A stretch of 64,000 bases of DNA, taken from Prochlorococcus sp. AG-363-P19 (GTDB lineage Bacteria; Cyanobacteriota; Cyanobacteriia; PCC-6307; Cyanobiaceae). The notes beneath the pieces were generated by a model that saw only the letters and a list, made by a program, of their open reading frames with translations, was not told the DNA's origin and did no database searches. The DNA is taken from contig QCGG01000004.1 of NCBI GenBank assembly GCA_003280055.1, positions 62,001 to 126,000 on the forward strand, given 5' to 3'. This document shows positions 25,625 to 34,989 of this stretch, piece after piece. Each line of letters begins with the position of its first letter. The first letter of the stretch is position 1. The position numbers were made by a program, and so were the translations under genes.

Positions 25625-26116
25625 ATGGCAAAATATAAGCACATTAAGAATGCTTTTCTTGGAGGTATTTTCACCTCTTTATTGGTAATTTTAGGGACAC
25701 TATCTAAATTTTTCGACCCATTAATAATTGGATTAAAAGAAATTACCTTAGATAGGCCTCTACCTGGATATTACTTTCCTATATTCATGCTTTTTGGCCT
25801 AATAATTCCAATATTCTACAGGTACAAAATAAGAACTAAAATTACCGACAAGAGTCTCATAGAAGCCTATCTCATATTTCTATTTATTCAGATCATAAAT
25901 GAAATCACATATGTTGTTTTTATAGGGAAGTATATAAGCGTTATAATTGGCTTTATTTTCACAATGGGTCGCATTGTTCAAATAATTCTTGTCCGAAGAT
26001 ATTTAATAGATAGTCAAATAAAGAAATTGTTTGATTTGTTATTTTTATTGTGGGCTGCTAATACGTTTAATATAATTTTTAATCGATTAGTTCCTTTGTA
26101 CATTAACTCCAGATAA
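25625..26116 (+). CDS. Hypothetical membrane protein (163 aa)
   Basis: Four to five hydrophobic segments: near residues 9-30, 47-65, 80-98, 103-122 and 138-158. No recognised family or catalytic motif. It starts 3 bases after the MBL-fold gene, so the two are probably co-transcribed and may be partners. Convergent with the ferredoxin gene 28 bases away. Confidence 0.65.
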   Translation: MAKYKHIKNAFLGGIFTSLLVILGTLSKFFDPLIIGLKEITLDRPLPGYYFPIFMLFGLIIPIFYRYKIRTKITDKSLIEAYLIFLFIQIINEITYVVFIGKYISVIIGFIFTMGRIVQIILVRRYLIDSQIKKLFDLLFLLWAANTFNIIFNRLVPLYINSR

Positions 26117-26144
26117 AAGTCATAATAAAAAGTGACTCCTTTTA

Positions 26145-26390
26145 TCACCAATATGGATCATCTGAAAAACAAACGAATACTTCCGATTCTTCATAGTCTT
26201 CTATAAAACCTATACAAGCACGAATTACATTTCCATTAACCTCAATTTCACATGCTCCACAACTTCCACCTAGGCAACCAGTAGGTATAGAAATATTTTG
26301 ATTTTTAGCTGCCTCAAGCCAGGCTGTACCAGTTGTTTCAAAACTGATAGATTCATCAGGCCAAGTAACCTTAACTAAGGAATTCTTCAT
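26145..26390 (-). CDS. 2Fe-2S plant-type ferredoxin
   Basis: A small electron carrier of 81 aa. The cluster-binding cysteines read CLGGSCGACEIEV plus a fourth in IRACIGF, i.e. CxxxxCxxC with one more cysteine downstream. It is shorter than photosynthetic PetF (about 97-99) and lacks a long C-terminal helix, so it is a variant form. Its start overlaps the cobQ stop by one base (TAATG), so expression is linked to cobQ. Confidence 0.85.
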   Translation of the reverse strand: MKNSLVKVTWPDESISFETTGTAWLEAAKNQNISIPTGCLGGSCGACEIEVNGNVIRACIGFIEDYEESEVFVCFSDDPYW

Positions 26391-27892
26391 TAAATTAGTA
26401 TTTTATCTAAATCAATATTTTGCTCAAATGCATCTGCAAGTGTATCGATCAATTTCTCTCTATATATTGAAAAGTTAGGCTGATCTGTTTCTAATAAAGC
26501 CAGCCCTTTTTTTAAACGCAATGAGTTTAACCATAGTCTCCTCCAACGGCCATTATCAAATATTCCATGGAGATATGTACCTGCTATAAATCCTCCTTGA
26601 TTAGTAAATTTAATATATCCTAATGATTCGTCTTTGAATAATGGTTTTATGTTCGTTTCGTTTCTATTAATAACGGTAGAGCCATGATGAATCTCAAATC
26701 CTGAAATATTAGATGCAATTGGCCATAAGGAAATAGTATCTCTTTTTTCTAATTTCTTATTATTGGCGAATGTAGTAGATATGGGTATAAAATTAAGGCC
26801 ATGCATAATTGTATTTATATTACTTTCAATTCCCAATGGGTCATTAACTCTTGAACCCAACATTTGAAAACCACCACAAATTCCAAATAACGATCCGCCT
26901 TTTTCTACGTATTGTTTAATTTGGTTATAAAGGAAAGAGTTTTTAAGCTCCTTCAAATCTGACATCGTTTGCTTACTTCCAGGTAATAAAACTACATCTG
27001 GTCTGCCAAGGTTCATCCCAGGTTCAAGCCATCTAACATTTACTGTAGGTTCCGCTTCAAGTGGGTCAAAGTCCGAAAAGTTACTAATTGATTTAAGGCG
27101 AACCACAGCAACTTCGATCTCCTCACATTTATTCTTAGCTGTTCTATTTATTAAGTCTAATGTGTCTTCGGCTGGGAAAAGCTCATTTAACCAAGGTAAA
27201 ACACCAACTACAGGGATCCCTGTCTTGGATTCAAGCCATCTTCTACCATCCTCAAAAAGTTCTCGTCGCCCTCTAAATCGATTAATAAGAATACCCTTAA
27301 TAAGTTTTCTCTCTATCGGTCTTAATAGTTCTAATGTTCCGATTATCTGAGCGAAGACCCCCCCTCTTTCAATATCTGCGACTAATAGACAATTTGCATT
27401 TAAATATTGTGCCAATCGAATATTAGTTAAATCTCGTCTTTGTAAATTTATTTCTACTGGGCTCCCAGCACCTTCGAGAATAAAACGAATATCATTATTG
27501 TGACTTATTATTTGGTTAATGCTGCTGCGAATAGCCCTCCATCCAGATAAAAACCACTTCTCATAGTATGTATCAGCATTTGATATACCAACACTTTTGC
27601 CTAGATGTATGACCTCGCTAGTGTGATCTCCCCTAGGTTTAAGCAAAACAGGATTCATTGAACATTCAGGAATAACTCCTGCCGCCCAAGCTTGAAAAGC
27701 TTGGGAATATGCCATCTCACCACCATTTTCATCAACCCAAGCATTGTTGCTCATATTTTGCCCCTTAAATGGAACAGGAAATTCTCCTCTGCGCATAAGT
27801 ACTCTGCATATAGCTGCTACCATTAAGGATTTTCCTGATCCACTACTTGTCCCTAGGACCATTAAAGGGGTGTGCTTAAAAGACCTAGTCAT
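26390..27892 (-). CDS. cobQ: Adenosylcobyric acid synthase (CobQ)
   Basis: Catalyses the four glutamine-dependent amidations that make adenosylcobyric acid in pseudocobalamin/cobalamin synthesis. The N-terminal part has the BioD-like nucleotide-binding loop [11 protein letters not shown] at about residues 13-22, and the C-terminal part is a class I glutamine amidotransferase domain with [10 protein letters not shown] (nucleophile Cys) and a late HGIFDN with the histidine. The 500-aa length is normal. It overlaps the upstream hypothetical gene by 8 bases and the ferredoxin gene by one. Confidence 0.96.
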   Translation of the reverse strand: MTRSFKHTPLMVLGTSSGSGKSLMVAAICRVLMRRGEFPVPFKGQNMSNNAWVDENGGEMAYSQAFQAWAAGVIPECSMNPVLLKPRGDHTSEVIHLGKSVGISNADTYYEKWFLSGWRAIRSSINQIISHNNDIRFILEGAGSPVEINLQRRDLTNIRLAQYLNANCLLVADIERGGVFAQIIGTLELLRPIERKLIKGILINRFRGRRELFEDGRRWLESKTGIPVVGVLPWLNELFPAEDTLDLINRTAKNKCEEIEVAVVRLKSISNFSDFDPLEAEPTVNVRWLEPGMNLGRPDVVLLPGSKQTMSDLKELKNSFLYNQIKQYVEKGGSLFGICGGFQMLGSRVNDPLGIESNINTIMHGLNFIPISTTFANNKKLEKRDTISLWPIASNISGFEIHHGSTVINRNETNIKPLFKDESLGYIKFTNQGGFIAGTYLHGIFDNGRWRRLWLNSLRLKKGLALLETDQPNFSIYREKLIDTLADAFEQNIDLDKILI

Positions 27893-28295
27893 TTAAATTG
27901 ATCAATATTGTCTGGATTGAATGAAAAAAATAATCAATACGGCGGGGGGGCTCATTGGCCTCTGGGAGTGAGATTCTTTTGATTCCTGCTCTACCTAATG
28001 GTGTGATTCTAATTTGACTAGTAAGACCCTGACCATCAACTTCACGTCTCATAATTCCAATTTTTATCATCCATCTAAAGGCTTTCTCAACCCAAATAAC
28101 ATTTTTATACCACTGGAAGCCTGCTCTGCAATACCTAGACTTCTCTGCAAAAACCTCTCTGGCATTTAACCCTCTTACTTGAGCATCTGAATAGAAGAGA
28201 GAATTAAAAGGAAGAAACTTTATATTTCTAACGGCACGCCCAAGACTTCTCTCATTAAGAGCTGCCGATTCATCTGGCATACGAGGTGTTTGCAA
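27885..28295 (-). CDS. Conserved hypothetical protein upstream of cobQ
   Basis: A 136-aa protein of unknown family. The middle, [28 protein letters not shown] then [14 protein letters not shown], suggests a winged-helix-like arrangement: helix, basic loop, beta-hairpin, with [12 protein letters not shown] as the wing. It may be a DNA-binding regulator, but this is weak inference. It overlaps cobQ by 8 bases, so they are one transcription unit. I would expect related genes beside cobQ in other picocyanobacteria. Confidence 0.68.
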   Translation of the reverse strand: MQTPRMPDESAALNERSLGRAVRNIKFLPFNSLFYSDAQVRGLNAREVFAEKSRYCRAGFQWYKNVIWVEKAFRWMIKIGIMRREVDGQGLTSQIRITPLGRAGIKRISLPEANEPPRRIDYFFHSIQTILINLND

Positions 28296-28344
28296 ATTTA
28301 ATGGTTAATGTCACTCTTTAAATTAATATTAGACAAAACTACTG

Positions 28345-28962
28345 ATGTTAATACTTGCTTCCGCATCCTTAGCAAGGCGTAAATTACTTGAGAGTTCAAA
28401 CATAGACCATATAACGATAAAAAGCCAAGTTGACGAAAGTAAATACAACCTCAACGACCCAAAAGAATTAGTCACATCCCTAGCAACAGCAAAAGCACGA
28501 AATGTTCAACACATAATTAAATCATCAAATGAATATGCAGATATTCAGCAAAATTACTCTGCAATATTAGGCTGTGACTCAGTTTTTGAATTTAATGGGG
28601 AAATTTTTTGCAAGCCCAAAAATAAAATTCAGGCAAAAGAAAGATGGTTAAAATTGTCAGCTAATTCTGGACTTCTGCATACTGGACACGCCTTATTATT
28701 TAGGACACTGAAGAAGAAAAAGAAATGTACTGAGTCATCGATTGAACCCATTATTGGCATAGTTAGCACAAAAGTATTTTTCGAAAAAGTTCAGGAAAAA
28801 GAAATACTTCTTTATGTTAACGGTGGCGAGCCGCTCAAATGTGCTGGAGGTTTTGCAATTGAAGGTCAAGGAGCCAGATTTATTAGCAAGATTGAGGGCT
28901 GTTTTAGTAATGTGATTGGATTAAGTCTCCCTTGGTTGAGACAAAATTATCTCAATAAATGA
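28345..28962 (+). CDS. maf: Maf-family nucleotide pyrophosphatase
   Basis: Hydrolyses non-canonical or over-abundant NTPs. The N-terminal motif LILASASLARRKLL (normally LASxSPRRxxLL) and the later VDESK and GCDSVFEF (VxxDTxV-type block) identify the family. An insertion of about 15 residues near KTLKKKKKCTES (about residues 130-145) lengthens the protein. The C-terminal GGFAIEGQGARFISKIEGC is strongly conserved. The gene is convergent with psbC through a strong terminator. Confidence 0.9.
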   Translation: MLILASASLARRKLLESSNIDHITIKSQVDESKYNLNDPKELVTSLATAKARNVQHIIKSSNEYADIQQNYSAILGCDSVFEFNGEIFCKPKNKIQAKERWLKLSANSGLLHTGHALLFRTLKKKKKCTESSIEPIIGIVSTKVFFEKVQEKEILLYVNGGEPLKCAGGFAIEGQGARFISKIEGCFSNVIGLSLPWLRQNYLNK

Positions 28963-29030
28963 TTCTTTCAATACACTATTTTGTTTCTAATATTTAGAGC
29001 CATGAATAGCAACAAGAGTCATTAAAAACT

Positions 29031-29075
29031 TCCATAAAAAAACCTTGTCTAAGAAGACAAGGTTTTTTTATGGAA
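29031..29075. terminator. Bidirectional terminator between maf and psbC
   Basis: The arms TCCATAAAAAAACCTTGTCT and AGACAAGGTTTTTTTATGGA pair almost perfectly over about 20 bp around a small AAGA-like loop. The A-run and T-run are on both sides of the core, so it suits maf (plus) and psbC (minus). Confidence 0.85.
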
Positions 29076-29086
29076 ATAATATTTAA

Positions 29087-30475
29087 TTAATCTAGGTCTG
29101 GCATAGCCAAAACAGGCTCGGTCTTACGGTCAATGCCTTTTTCGAAACCTGCTGCTGCCGCTCTTGCTCTACCTGCATGCCAGAGATGTCCAATAAATGT
29201 AAACCATCCAAGGAAGAAGTGAGCTGAAGCAAGCCACTGACGCAAGTTAACAAAGTTAACGGCATTGGGCTCAGTAATAATGCCTCCAACAGAGTTAATT
29301 GAAGCATTAGGAGCATGAGTCATGTACTCAGCTGCTCTTCGTATTTGCCAGGGCTGAATGTCGTTCTGAAGCTTATCAAGACTTAGACCATTAGGACCAC
29401 GTAAGGGTTCTAACCAAGGTCCACGGAAGTCCCAGAAACGCATTGTTTCCCCACCAAAAATAACTTCACCAGTTGGAGACCTCATAAGATACTTACCTAA
29501 TCCAGTAGGACCCATAGTTGAACCGATATTTGCACCGATTCGTTGGTCTCTAACTAGGAAAGTAAAGCTTTGAGCTTGAGATGCTTCGGCGTTTGTAGGG
29601 CCGTAGAACTCTGAAGGGTAAGCAGTGTTGTTAAACCAAATAAAAGTAGAAGCTACAAAACTGGCAACACAAAGTCCACCAAGTGCATAACTTAGAAGAG
29701 CCTCTCCATTCCAAATAAAGGCACGGCGAGCCCATCCTGCTGGTTTAACGTTCATATGGAAGTGACCACCAATAAGCTGGCCAATTGCGAGCCAAACATG
29801 GCCACCAACAATATCTTCCATTGAGTTGACACCAACTATCCAACCACCACCACCCCAAGGGGTGTTAGCGAGCCAATAGTGAAGCTTCACTGGATTAAGA
29901 GTTGGATTAGAGATGAGACGAACTGCCCCTCCTCCAGGAGCCCAAGTGTCATATGCACCACCTAGGAAAATCCAGTTTGCAGAAAAGAGTAGGGAGCCTA
30001 ATCCAAGAACGCAAAGATGACGGCCAAGGATTCTGGACATTTGATCCTTATCACTCCAGTCCTGAGAGAAGAAAGGAGAAACTTCCTCTAATCTTGCAGG
30101 TCCATAAAGGGCATGGAAGATACCACCAAGACCCAATACAGCTGAAGCTACTAAGTGAACAACGCCAGCTGCAAAGAAAGGATAAACATCAACAACTTCT
30201 CCCCCTTGACCAATGCCATAACCAAAAGTGGCTACATGGGGCATAAGGATTAAGCCTTGCTCCCACATGGGTTTGTCAAAGGTGAAGTGGCTAACTTCAT
30301 AAAGAAGCATTGCACCTGCCCAGAAGACCATCAGGCCGGTATGGGCAATATGAGCTCCGAGAAGGCGGCCCGAAAGATTAATTAATCGGGCATTTCCTAC
30401 ATACCAGGCATAGCCTGATTCTTCATAACTCGCGTTCTCGAGGTTAAAGAGAGTTGGTCTAGAGGGCGTTTCCAC
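29087..30475 (-). CDS. psbC: Photosystem II CP43 reaction centre protein
   Basis: CP43 is the inner antenna of PSII that also holds a Mn-cluster ligand. The start is the GTG at 30475, giving [11 protein letters not shown] and 462 aa, which is the known start in other organisms; the track ATG at 30502 would add nine residues inside psbD. Seen are six membrane helices with paired histidines (for example [12 protein letters not shown]), the large lumenal loop with [14 protein letters not shown], whose Glu and Arg ligate and surround the Mn4CaO5 cluster, and the [19 protein letters not shown] end. The gene overlaps psbD by 17 bases. Confidence 0.97.
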   Translation of the reverse strand: METPSRPTLFNLENASYEESGYAWYVGNARLINLSGRLLGAHIAHTGLMVFWAGAMLLYEVSHFTFDKPMWEQGLILMPHVATFGYGIGQGGEVVDVYPFFAAGVVHLVASAVLGLGGIFHALYGPARLEEVSPFFSQDWSDKDQMSRILGRHLCVLGLGSLLFSANWIFLGGAYDTWAPGGGAVRLISNPTLNPVKLHYWLANTPWGGGGWIVGVNSMEDIVGGHVWLAIGQLIGGHFHMNVKPAGWARRAFIWNGEALLSYALGGLCVASFVASTFIWFNNTAYPSEFYGPTNAEASQAQSFTFLVRDQRIGANIGSTMGPTGLGKYLMRSPTGEVIFGGETMRFWDFRGPWLEPLRGPNGLSLDKLQNDIQPWQIRRAAEYMTHAPNASINSVGGIITEPNAVNFVNLRQWLASAHFFLGWFTFIGHLWHAGRARAAAAGFEKGIDRKTEPVLAMPDLD

Positions 30476-31514
30476 GTGGCAATACCTCCTCAGGGAATAC
30501 AAAGTTTTCGTGCGGCTGGTCTACAGAAGACATCCATGCACGCATACCCTCATTCAGAAGAACATTCTTCGTATAGAAAGTCTCGAACTCAGGATCTTCA
30601 GCAGCTCGGATCTCCTGGCTGACAAAGTCATATGCACGAAGATTTAAAGCAAGACCAACAATTCCAATAGATGGAGCCCACATGCCCATAACAGGCACGA
30701 AGAGCATGAAGAAGTGAAGCCAACGCTTGTTTGAGAAGGCGATTCCGAAAATCTGACTCCAAAAACGGTTTGCTGTGACCATTGAATAGGTCTCTTCCTC
30801 TTGGGTTGGATCAAAAGCTCTAAATGTAGTGCTCTGATTGCCATCCTCATAAAGAGTATTTTGGACGGTTGCTCCATGGATGGCACATAAAAGTGCTCCG
30901 CCAAGGATTCCTGCAACACCCATCATATGGAAAGGATTAAGAGTCCAGTTATGGAATCCTTGAATGAAGAGGATGAAACGGAAAATTGCTGCAACTCCAA
31001 AAGAAGGAGCAAAGAACCAGCTGTGCTGCCCTAGGGGGTAAATCAAGAAACAAGCCAGGAACACCGCAATGGGAGCAGAGAAAGCCAAAGCGTTGTAAGG
31101 GCGAATTCCAACTAGTTTTGCAATCTCAAACTGCCTGAGCATGAAGCCAATCAGTGAGAAAACTCCGTGAAGAGCTACAAAATTCCAAAGACCACCTAGT
31201 TGGAACCAACGAACAAAATCACCCTGGGCTTCTGGTCCCCAAAGTAATAAAAGGCTGTGACCCATCGCATCGGCTGGGGTGCTAACAGCAGCGGTAAGGA
31301 AATTGCATCCTTCAAGGTAAGAACTGGCAACACCATGGGTGTACCAGGAAGTAACAAATGTGGTGCCGACAAACCATCCGCCTATGGCCAAATAAGCCGT
31401 TGGAAAAAGCAGAAGGCCAGACCAGCCTACAAATACAAATCGGTCGCGCTTTAACCAGTCATCGAGAACGTCGAACCATCCTCTCTGTGGTGCGCTTCCT
31501 ACAGCGATCGTCAT
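30459..31514 (-). CDS. psbD: Photosystem II D2 protein
   Basis: D2 pairs with D1 to form the PSII reaction centre. The ATG at 31514 gives [20 protein letters not shown] and 351 aa, the normal N-terminus and length; the track start at 31568 adds 18 unrelated residues. Visible are five membrane helices, GNALTxx-like histidines for chlorophyll and iron binding, and the C-terminal EVLPRGNAL. The gene precedes psbC with a 17-base overlap, as in most cyanobacteria and plastids. The intergenic region to ycf4 (about 190 bases) must hold the promoter. Confidence 0.97.
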   Translation of the reverse strand: MTIAVGSAPQRGWFDVLDDWLKRDRFVFVGWSGLLLFPTAYLAIGGWFVGTTFVTSWYTHGVASSYLEGCNFLTAAVSTPADAMGHSLLLLWGPEAQGDFVRWFQLGGLWNFVALHGVFSLIGFMLRQFEIAKLVGIRPYNALAFSAPIAVFLACFLIYPLGQHSWFFAPSFGVAAIFRFILFIQGFHNWTLNPFHMMGVAGILGGALLCAIHGATVQNTLYEDGNQSTTFRAFDPTQEEETYSMVTANRFWSQIFGIAFSNKRWLHFFMLFVPVMGMWAPSIGIVGLALNLRAYDFVSQEIRAAEDPEFETFYTKNVLLNEGMRAWMSSVDQPHENFVFPEEVLPRGNAL

Positions 31515-31700
31515 GGGAGAAATCGGTGCGGAGAAAACAAGCTGTTGGATACCAGGAGAGATTAACAATCTCTGAGGCTGATTTGGGGGAAAATCTTACC
31601 GAGCTGAAACCCCTTGTAGTGGTATTTAAATTTTCGGTTGCTTCATTTTTGGCCAAAAAGCCCTACACAAAAGGGAAAACGGCTTTAAATTAAAAAAGTT

Positions 31701-32273
31701 GTGAATAAACTCGAACAAAATTCAATTAACGAAAATGAATCAAAAATGGTCCTAGAGCAAAAAATCCTTGGTTCCCGTAAGCCCTCGAATGTAGTAATCG
31801 GTGTTCTTTTAGTCCTAGGAGGGGTGAGTTTCGTGCTTGCCTCAACGTCTAGCTACATAGGCAAGGATCTTCTCCCTTTAAGTCATCCATCAACTCTCAT
31901 ATTCATTCCTCAAGGTTTGATCATGGGGCTTTATGGGATAGCAGCTCTGCTTCTTTCGCTTTATTTATGGACATTGATCTCTATAGATTTTGGTGGTGGG
32001 TCGAACACATTTAATAAAACTACTGGTCAGATAACCATTAGCAGAAGGGGAATTTTTAGAACTATCACCATCGAAGTACCAATCAAGGACGTAACCGCAG
32101 TAAAACTTGAAATCAGAGAAGGCCTTAATCCCAGAAGAAGTATTGCTTTAAGAATTAAGGGGCGAAAGGATCTACCTATTTCAAGAGTTGGAAATCCACA
32201 GCCCTTAATAGAGCTGGAGAAGGAAGGAGTCGAACTTGCAAGATTCTTAGGAGTAAACCTTGAAGGTTCATGA
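31701..32273 (+). CDS. ycf4: Photosystem I assembly protein Ycf4
   Basis: Ycf4 helps assemble photosystem I in the thylakoid membrane. Here 190 aa with a GTG start. Two membrane helices (VIGVLLVLGGVSFVLAS and GLIMGLYGIAALLLSLYLW) separate a short lumenal-like loop from a cytoplasmic domain containing GIFRTITIEVPIKDVTAVKLEIREGL (quoted in part). The order is standard for the family. It is divergent from psbD. Its end overlaps the following cyclophilin gene by ATGA. Confidence 0.93.
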   Translation: MNKLEQNSINENESKMVLEQKILGSRKPSNVVIGVLLVLGGVSFVLASTSSYIGKDLLPLSHPSTLIFIPQGLIMGLYGIAALLLSLYLWTLISIDFGGGSNTFNKTTGQITISRRGIFRTITIEVPIKDVTAVKLEIREGLNPRRSIALRIKGRKDLPISRVGNPQPLIELEKEGVELARFLGVNLEGS

Positions 32274-32980
32274 GTTTATTAAGGGCAACAAGTGTCATTC
32301 TGAGAAGTACACTTTTATTGTTTGTTGGGATTAGTAGCCCACAAATCTTAATAGGATGTACTCAGAATAATCCCTCACTTAAACAAAACATATGTATAGA
32401 CAGGGAATTCATTTGCCTAAAAGGGAAAAGGGATATATTAATTAAAACCAATAAGGGGAATATAATAATTCGTTTGGATGGAGAAAGTGCCCCGATGACA
32501 TCAGGAAACTTTCTGGATTTGATTGAAAGGAAAGTATATGACAATACTTTGTTTCATAGAGTAATAAAACACCCTGTAGACTTTGTTGTGCAAGGGGGTG
32601 ATCCATCTACAAAAGATCCTAAAACTCCTAAAATTAATCATGGCAAAGGGACATATATTAATAAGGAAACAGGTGAAGCAAGATATATACCACTAGAAAT
32701 CAAACTACAAACTGAAAGCCAACCTAGATATGGACAAGTTATTAATAACACAAGAGAATTACTAAATATTTCCCTACCTCATAAAAAAGGTTCCATTGCT
32801 ATGGCAAGAGCACAATCACCAAACTCTGCTAGTTCGCAATTCTATATAGCCTTAAAAAACCTTCCTGAATTAAATGGAAGGTATTCAGTTTTTGGAAATT
32901 TAGTAACAGGCATGGAAGTTCTAATTAATATCGAGCAAGGCGATATTATTGAAACCATCGAAATCCTTCCTCAAAAGTAA
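32270..32980 (+). CDS. Lipoprotein peptidyl-prolyl isomerase (cyclophilin)
   Basis: Cyclophilin-type PPIase of 236 aa, probably anchored in a membrane as a lipoprotein. The signal part ends in a lipobox-like LIGC (cysteine at about residue 30). The cyclophilin domain has NFLDLIERKVYDNTLFHRVI, FVVQGGDP, and SIAMARAQSPNSASSQFYIAL, the usual catalytic stretches. A loop near INHGKGTYINKETGEARYIPLE is longer than in small bacterial forms. Overlapping ycf4 by ATGA suggests a role near photosystem assembly or a simple operon; which is not known. Confidence 0.92.
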   Translation: MSLLRATSVILRSTLLLFVGISSPQILIGCTQNNPSLKQNICIDREFICLKGKRDILIKTNKGNIIIRLDGESAPMTSGNFLDLIERKVYDNTLFHRVIKHPVDFVVQGGDPSTKDPKTPKINHGKGTYINKETGEARYIPLEIKLQTESQPRYGQVINNTRELLNISLPHKKGSIAMARAQSPNSASSQFYIALKNLPELNGRYSVFGNLVTGMEVLINIEQGDIIETIEILPQK

Positions 32981-33011
32981 GTATTATCTAATTAGTTTCA
33001 TTTTGCCAATT

Positions 33012-33542
33012 TTAAGCAGGCAACCTTCCAGAACTAGCAGATACTTTTAACATTTCCGTGTTAATTCCTGAAGCCCTTTCAAGAGCAACTTTTCCGGTTC
33101 TTGCTATCTCTAGAATCCCATAAGGAGCAAGAAGTTTTTCTAAAGCCACTAATTTACCAGGGTCACCGACCACTTCAAGCGTTAGGGCTTCATCCGCCAC
33201 ATCAACCACTTTGGCACGGAAAACCTGTACAAGATCAAAGATTGCACTTCTCTTGCTTGGAGGTGCATTAACCTTTAAAAGCATCAATTCTCTTTCTACA
33301 GCTGGAATCGCTGATAAATCTAGAACCTGCAAAACATTGACCAGTTTGTCTAATTGTTTTGTCATCTGTTGAAGAGTTTGATCATCTCCTTCAACAACCA
33401 TTGTCAAACGTGACCGTCCTGGGGCTTCCGCTAAACCTACGGCAAGACTATCAATATTGAAACCGCGCCTTGCGAAAAGGCCTGCAATCCTGCTAAGTGC
33501 GCCGGATTCATCCTCGACCAATACGGAAAGTGTGTGCTTCAT
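33012..33542 (-). CDS. ilvH: Acetolactate synthase small subunit
   Basis: Regulatory subunit of acetohydroxyacid synthase for valine, leucine and isoleucine. The ATG at 33542 gives MKHTLSVLVEDESGALSRIAG, the conserved ACT-domain start; the track ORF begins 13 residues upstream inside the neighbouring gene. The ACT domain covers about residues 1-80 and the C-terminal domain follows (ELMLLKVNAP). 176 aa is typical. Its ATG overlaps the stop of the hydrolase gene (ATGA), so the two are translationally coupled. Confidence 0.96.
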   Translation of the reverse strand: MKHTLSVLVEDESGALSRIAGLFARRGFNIDSLAVGLAEAPGRSRLTMVVEGDDQTLQQMTKQLDKLVNVLQVLDLSAIPAVERELMLLKVNAPPSKRSAIFDLVQVFRAKVVDVADEALTLEVVGDPGKLVALEKLLAPYGILEIARTGKVALERASGINTEMLKVSASSGRLPA

Positions 33543-34528
33543 AGATCTTGCTCTTGTTTTTCCAAACTCAGACTCAACCAATTGAAAACAACATGATTAA
33601 AGCTATCGGAAGTTTCATCATGTGGGCAATGCCCAGAGGAATCCATGACCAAAAAATTAATCCAGGGGTGTTTTGTCTTTATTTGGCGTCCAATATCAAA
33701 AGGGACGAATCGATCATTTCTGCCCCAAATCATCAAAAAAGGAACTTTTTTGATTTGATCATCTAAAACACCAATAAGTTCGGGAGCTGTTGAAGCATTA
33801 AGGCGCAAGCTCATTCCTATGCACATTGCTCTTAAAGAACCTGCTGCTGAACTTCGCATAGCTGGTTTGGTAACAATTCTAAGGAGGTCCTTGTCAGACT
33901 CAACATTACAAAAATAGGCAGCCTGAAGAGCTTGCCTTATTAGAAAAGATCTTGTTATCAACGGCAAAATAATCTCAAGAGGAAGTAAAGAAAAGAAAAT
34001 TCTTACAAGTTTTTCTTTCAAATAAGAAAAGAATCTATTCCTTAACCTAATAGGCCCCCTCATTAAAGCAGGATCTGGAAGTGGTGCAGTCACAAGAGCA
34101 GCTACAGCATTGACATTACGAGCTGTAGCCGTAAGAGCTGCCAGGCCCCCCAACGAATTCCCTATCAAAACAGCTCTTCCAGTTAGATCAGTCTGAACAA
34201 TTTCTCTTAAAAAAGAACATATCTGTTTGCCCCAAAGTTCATTATCTAACCCCTTCAAAGAAGAGTTGACAGAAGGCTGATCTGATTTGCCAAAGCCAAG
34301 TAAATCAAGTGCATAGACCCTATATCCACTTGTGGAGAAAAAAATCGCATTTCTTCTCCAATGGCTACTAGATGCACCAAATCCATGCAACAAGAGCATT
34401 GGAGGGTTCTCCTTAGAACCTAAGACTCTCCAATGACACTTGAAGCCTCTCCAAGTCCAAAAATGGCACTCACCCCACTCTGGATTTTCGGCGGGGATTT
34501 TGGGAGTAAATTGGCTATGACTTTCCAA
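33539..34528 (-). CDS. Alpha/beta-fold hydrolase
   Basis: A 329-aa protein with the oxyanion-hole HGFGASSSHWRRN, nucleophile elbow GNSLGG, acid in WGRNDRFVPFD, and catalytic histidine in SSGHCPHDE. This is the arrangement of the haloalkane dehalogenase/MhpC branch of the superfamily, which includes cyanobacterial chlorophyll- and isoprenoid-related esterases. The substrate is unknown. The first in-frame start is a TTG at 34528. It ends by an ATGA overlap with ilvH. Confidence 0.88.
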   Translation of the reverse strand: MESHSQFTPKIPAENPEWGECHFWTWRGFKCHWRVLGSKENPPMLLLHGFGASSSHWRRNAIFFSTSGYRVYALDLLGFGKSDQPSVNSSLKGLDNELWGKQICSFLREIVQTDLTGRAVLIGNSLGGLAALTATARNVNAVAALVTAPLPDPALMRGPIRLRNRFFSYLKEKLVRIFFSLLPLEIILPLITRSFLIRQALQAAYFCNVESDKDLLRIVTKPAMRSSAAGSLRAMCIGMSLRLNASTAPELIGVLDDQIKKVPFLMIWGRNDRFVPFDIGRQIKTKHPWINFLVMDSSGHCPHDETSDSFNHVVFNWLSLSLEKQEQDL

Positions 34529-34848
34529 AAATTCGATCTCACAAAATCAGTGAGCGCATAAGGACTTCTTTTCTAGCAGCTGTTATTTAATGCTGCCGGA
34601 AGCAAGCAACTAAAAATCCAACTACTTAAAACAATTAATAAAATTCTAATATTGTTCTGGGAACTAACTACCACCAAGGGCAAAGTCCATGCCAACAATG
34701 AACTATGGATTAAAAACCCACTGGTAGGACAACATTCATTAATCAACCACTTCTAGCCATGAAAGTCTTCCAGTACAAAAGCTGTAAGGTGAAGTGCAAA
34801 AACTTACCTGTCAGGGGTTTAAATTGAGAGATATACGCACTAAAAAAA
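34529..34848. other. Intergenic region before petM
   Basis: 320 bases without a convincing protein. A 22-codon frame starting at ATG 34758 (MKVFQYKSCKVKCKN...) is the longest; it is basic with two cysteines and is judged doubtful. The last 60 bases before petM are A-rich with no clear Shine-Dalgarno. Nothing else was recognised. Confidence 0.4.
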
Positions 34849-34947
34849 ATGGCCTCTGAAATCTTTGGGATTGCAGCTGTCTTTTGGGTTCTTATTCCAC
34901 TAGGGTTGGCAGGTGGAGCACTACTACTAAAGCTTCAAGGTGATTAA
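34849..34947 (+). CDS. petM: Cytochrome b6f complex subunit PetM
   Basis: Below the ORF-track cut-off. The frame is [20 protein letters not shown] followed by [12 protein letters not shown], 32 residues, with a single membrane helix. This matches PetM (subunit VII), which stabilises the cytochrome b6f complex. The sequence [20 protein letters not shown] is characteristic. It lies just before ycf39 on the same strand, 42 bases away. petN is also in this window, about 19 kb to the left. Confidence 0.95.
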   Translation: MASEIFGIAAVFWVLIPLGLAGGALLLKLQGD

Positions 34948-34989
34948 TTCCACGATTTTCAATAACTCCTAGTAAGCTCCTGGGTTGTA

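Noticed and set aside
34758-34826. 22-codon ORF upstream of petM
   Set aside because: Too short, very basic, and no sign of conservation or a ribosome-binding site.
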